From an uncultured Oscillospiraceae bacterium (lineage in GTDB: Bacteria; Bacillota; Clostridia; Oscillospirales; Ruminococcaceae): 13,286 nt of DNA. The stretch is taken from assembly GCA_910587465.1 (NCBI GenBank), contig CAJUMS010000074.1, forward strand, positions 1-13,286, written 5' to 3'. The translations under genes were made by a program, and so were the position numbers. The notes below the pieces were generated by a model. That model saw nothing but the letters and a program-made list of their open reading frames with translations, searched no databases and was not told the DNA's origin. Shown one piece after another: positions 13,243 through 13,286 of the stretch (position 1 is its first letter; each line of letters begins with the position of its first letter).

Positions 13243-13271
13243 AATATATTTATCGGGTAAATCCACGGCAA
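13243..13271 (-). promoter_or_regulatory. metY: possible promoter of metY
   Basis: Minus strand: TTGCCG (13271-13266), 17 bp, TATATT (13248-13243). The predicted start of transcription, near 13236, falls on the ribosome site, so the RNA would have almost no leader. It is therefore doubtful, and the true promoter may lie outside the window. Confidence 0.2.
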
Positions 13272-13286
13272 GCCAGCCATGGTTTA

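Overview
The window looks like chromosomal DNA of an anaerobic, spore-forming member of the Clostridia, probably near the Oscillospiraceae/Ruminococcaceae. The signs are a clear SpoIIID, a YlmC/YmxH-family sporulation protein, strong AGGAGG-type ribosome binding sites, UUG starts on two genes, and housekeeping genes of Firmicutes type. The genus assignment is inference. Almost everything lies on the minus strand; only spoIIID and a truncated Xre-type regulator lie on the plus strand.

Layout from left to right. (1) 69-1319: a PLP enzyme of the methionine gamma-lyase/'aluminium resistance' (YnbB) family. Upstream of it lies a gene-poor stretch with a perfect consensus sigma-A promoter and what looks like a decayed small gene. 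(2) 1788-2069: spoIIID on the plus strand, convergent with the rpsB-tsf operon (3816 to 2156, minus). Two hairpins separate them. rpsB has a very good promoter and a 160-nt leader with several possible stems. (3) 4027-4317: YlmC/YmxH family protein. (4) 4318-4631: an AT-rich divergent control region with palindromes and a direct repeat, then a 41-codon Xre-like HTH gene cut off right after its HTH, and a shared bidirectional terminator. (5) 4857-5768: a predicted lipoprotein. (6) 5865-10489: a compact six-gene minus-strand run: ABC-F ATPase, a hypothetical protein, a DEDDh exonuclease with a zinc ribbon, a HAD hydrolase, and two tandem GNAT acetyltransferases. (7) 10515-11945: a decaying stretch with a RidA-family remnant, a badly broken prolyl-tRNA-deacylase-like (ProX/YbaK) gene, an intact DUF4180 gene, and a GNAT gene interrupted by an in-frame TAA. 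(8) 11958-13223: metY, which makes homocysteine from O-acetylhomoserine and sulfide, with a possible promoter at the window edge.

How the genes relate: rpsB-tsf is a classical translation operon. The rest of the minus strand is a set of short-spaced genes with little common pathway logic. I see no clear novel multi-gene system, and no CRISPR array, phage or insertion sequence. The most notable points are the cluster of three adjacent broken genes, the degenerate second ATPase site of the ABC-F protein, the ungapped tandem GNAT duplication, the rpsB leader, and the perfect promoter that sits before a broken small reading frame.
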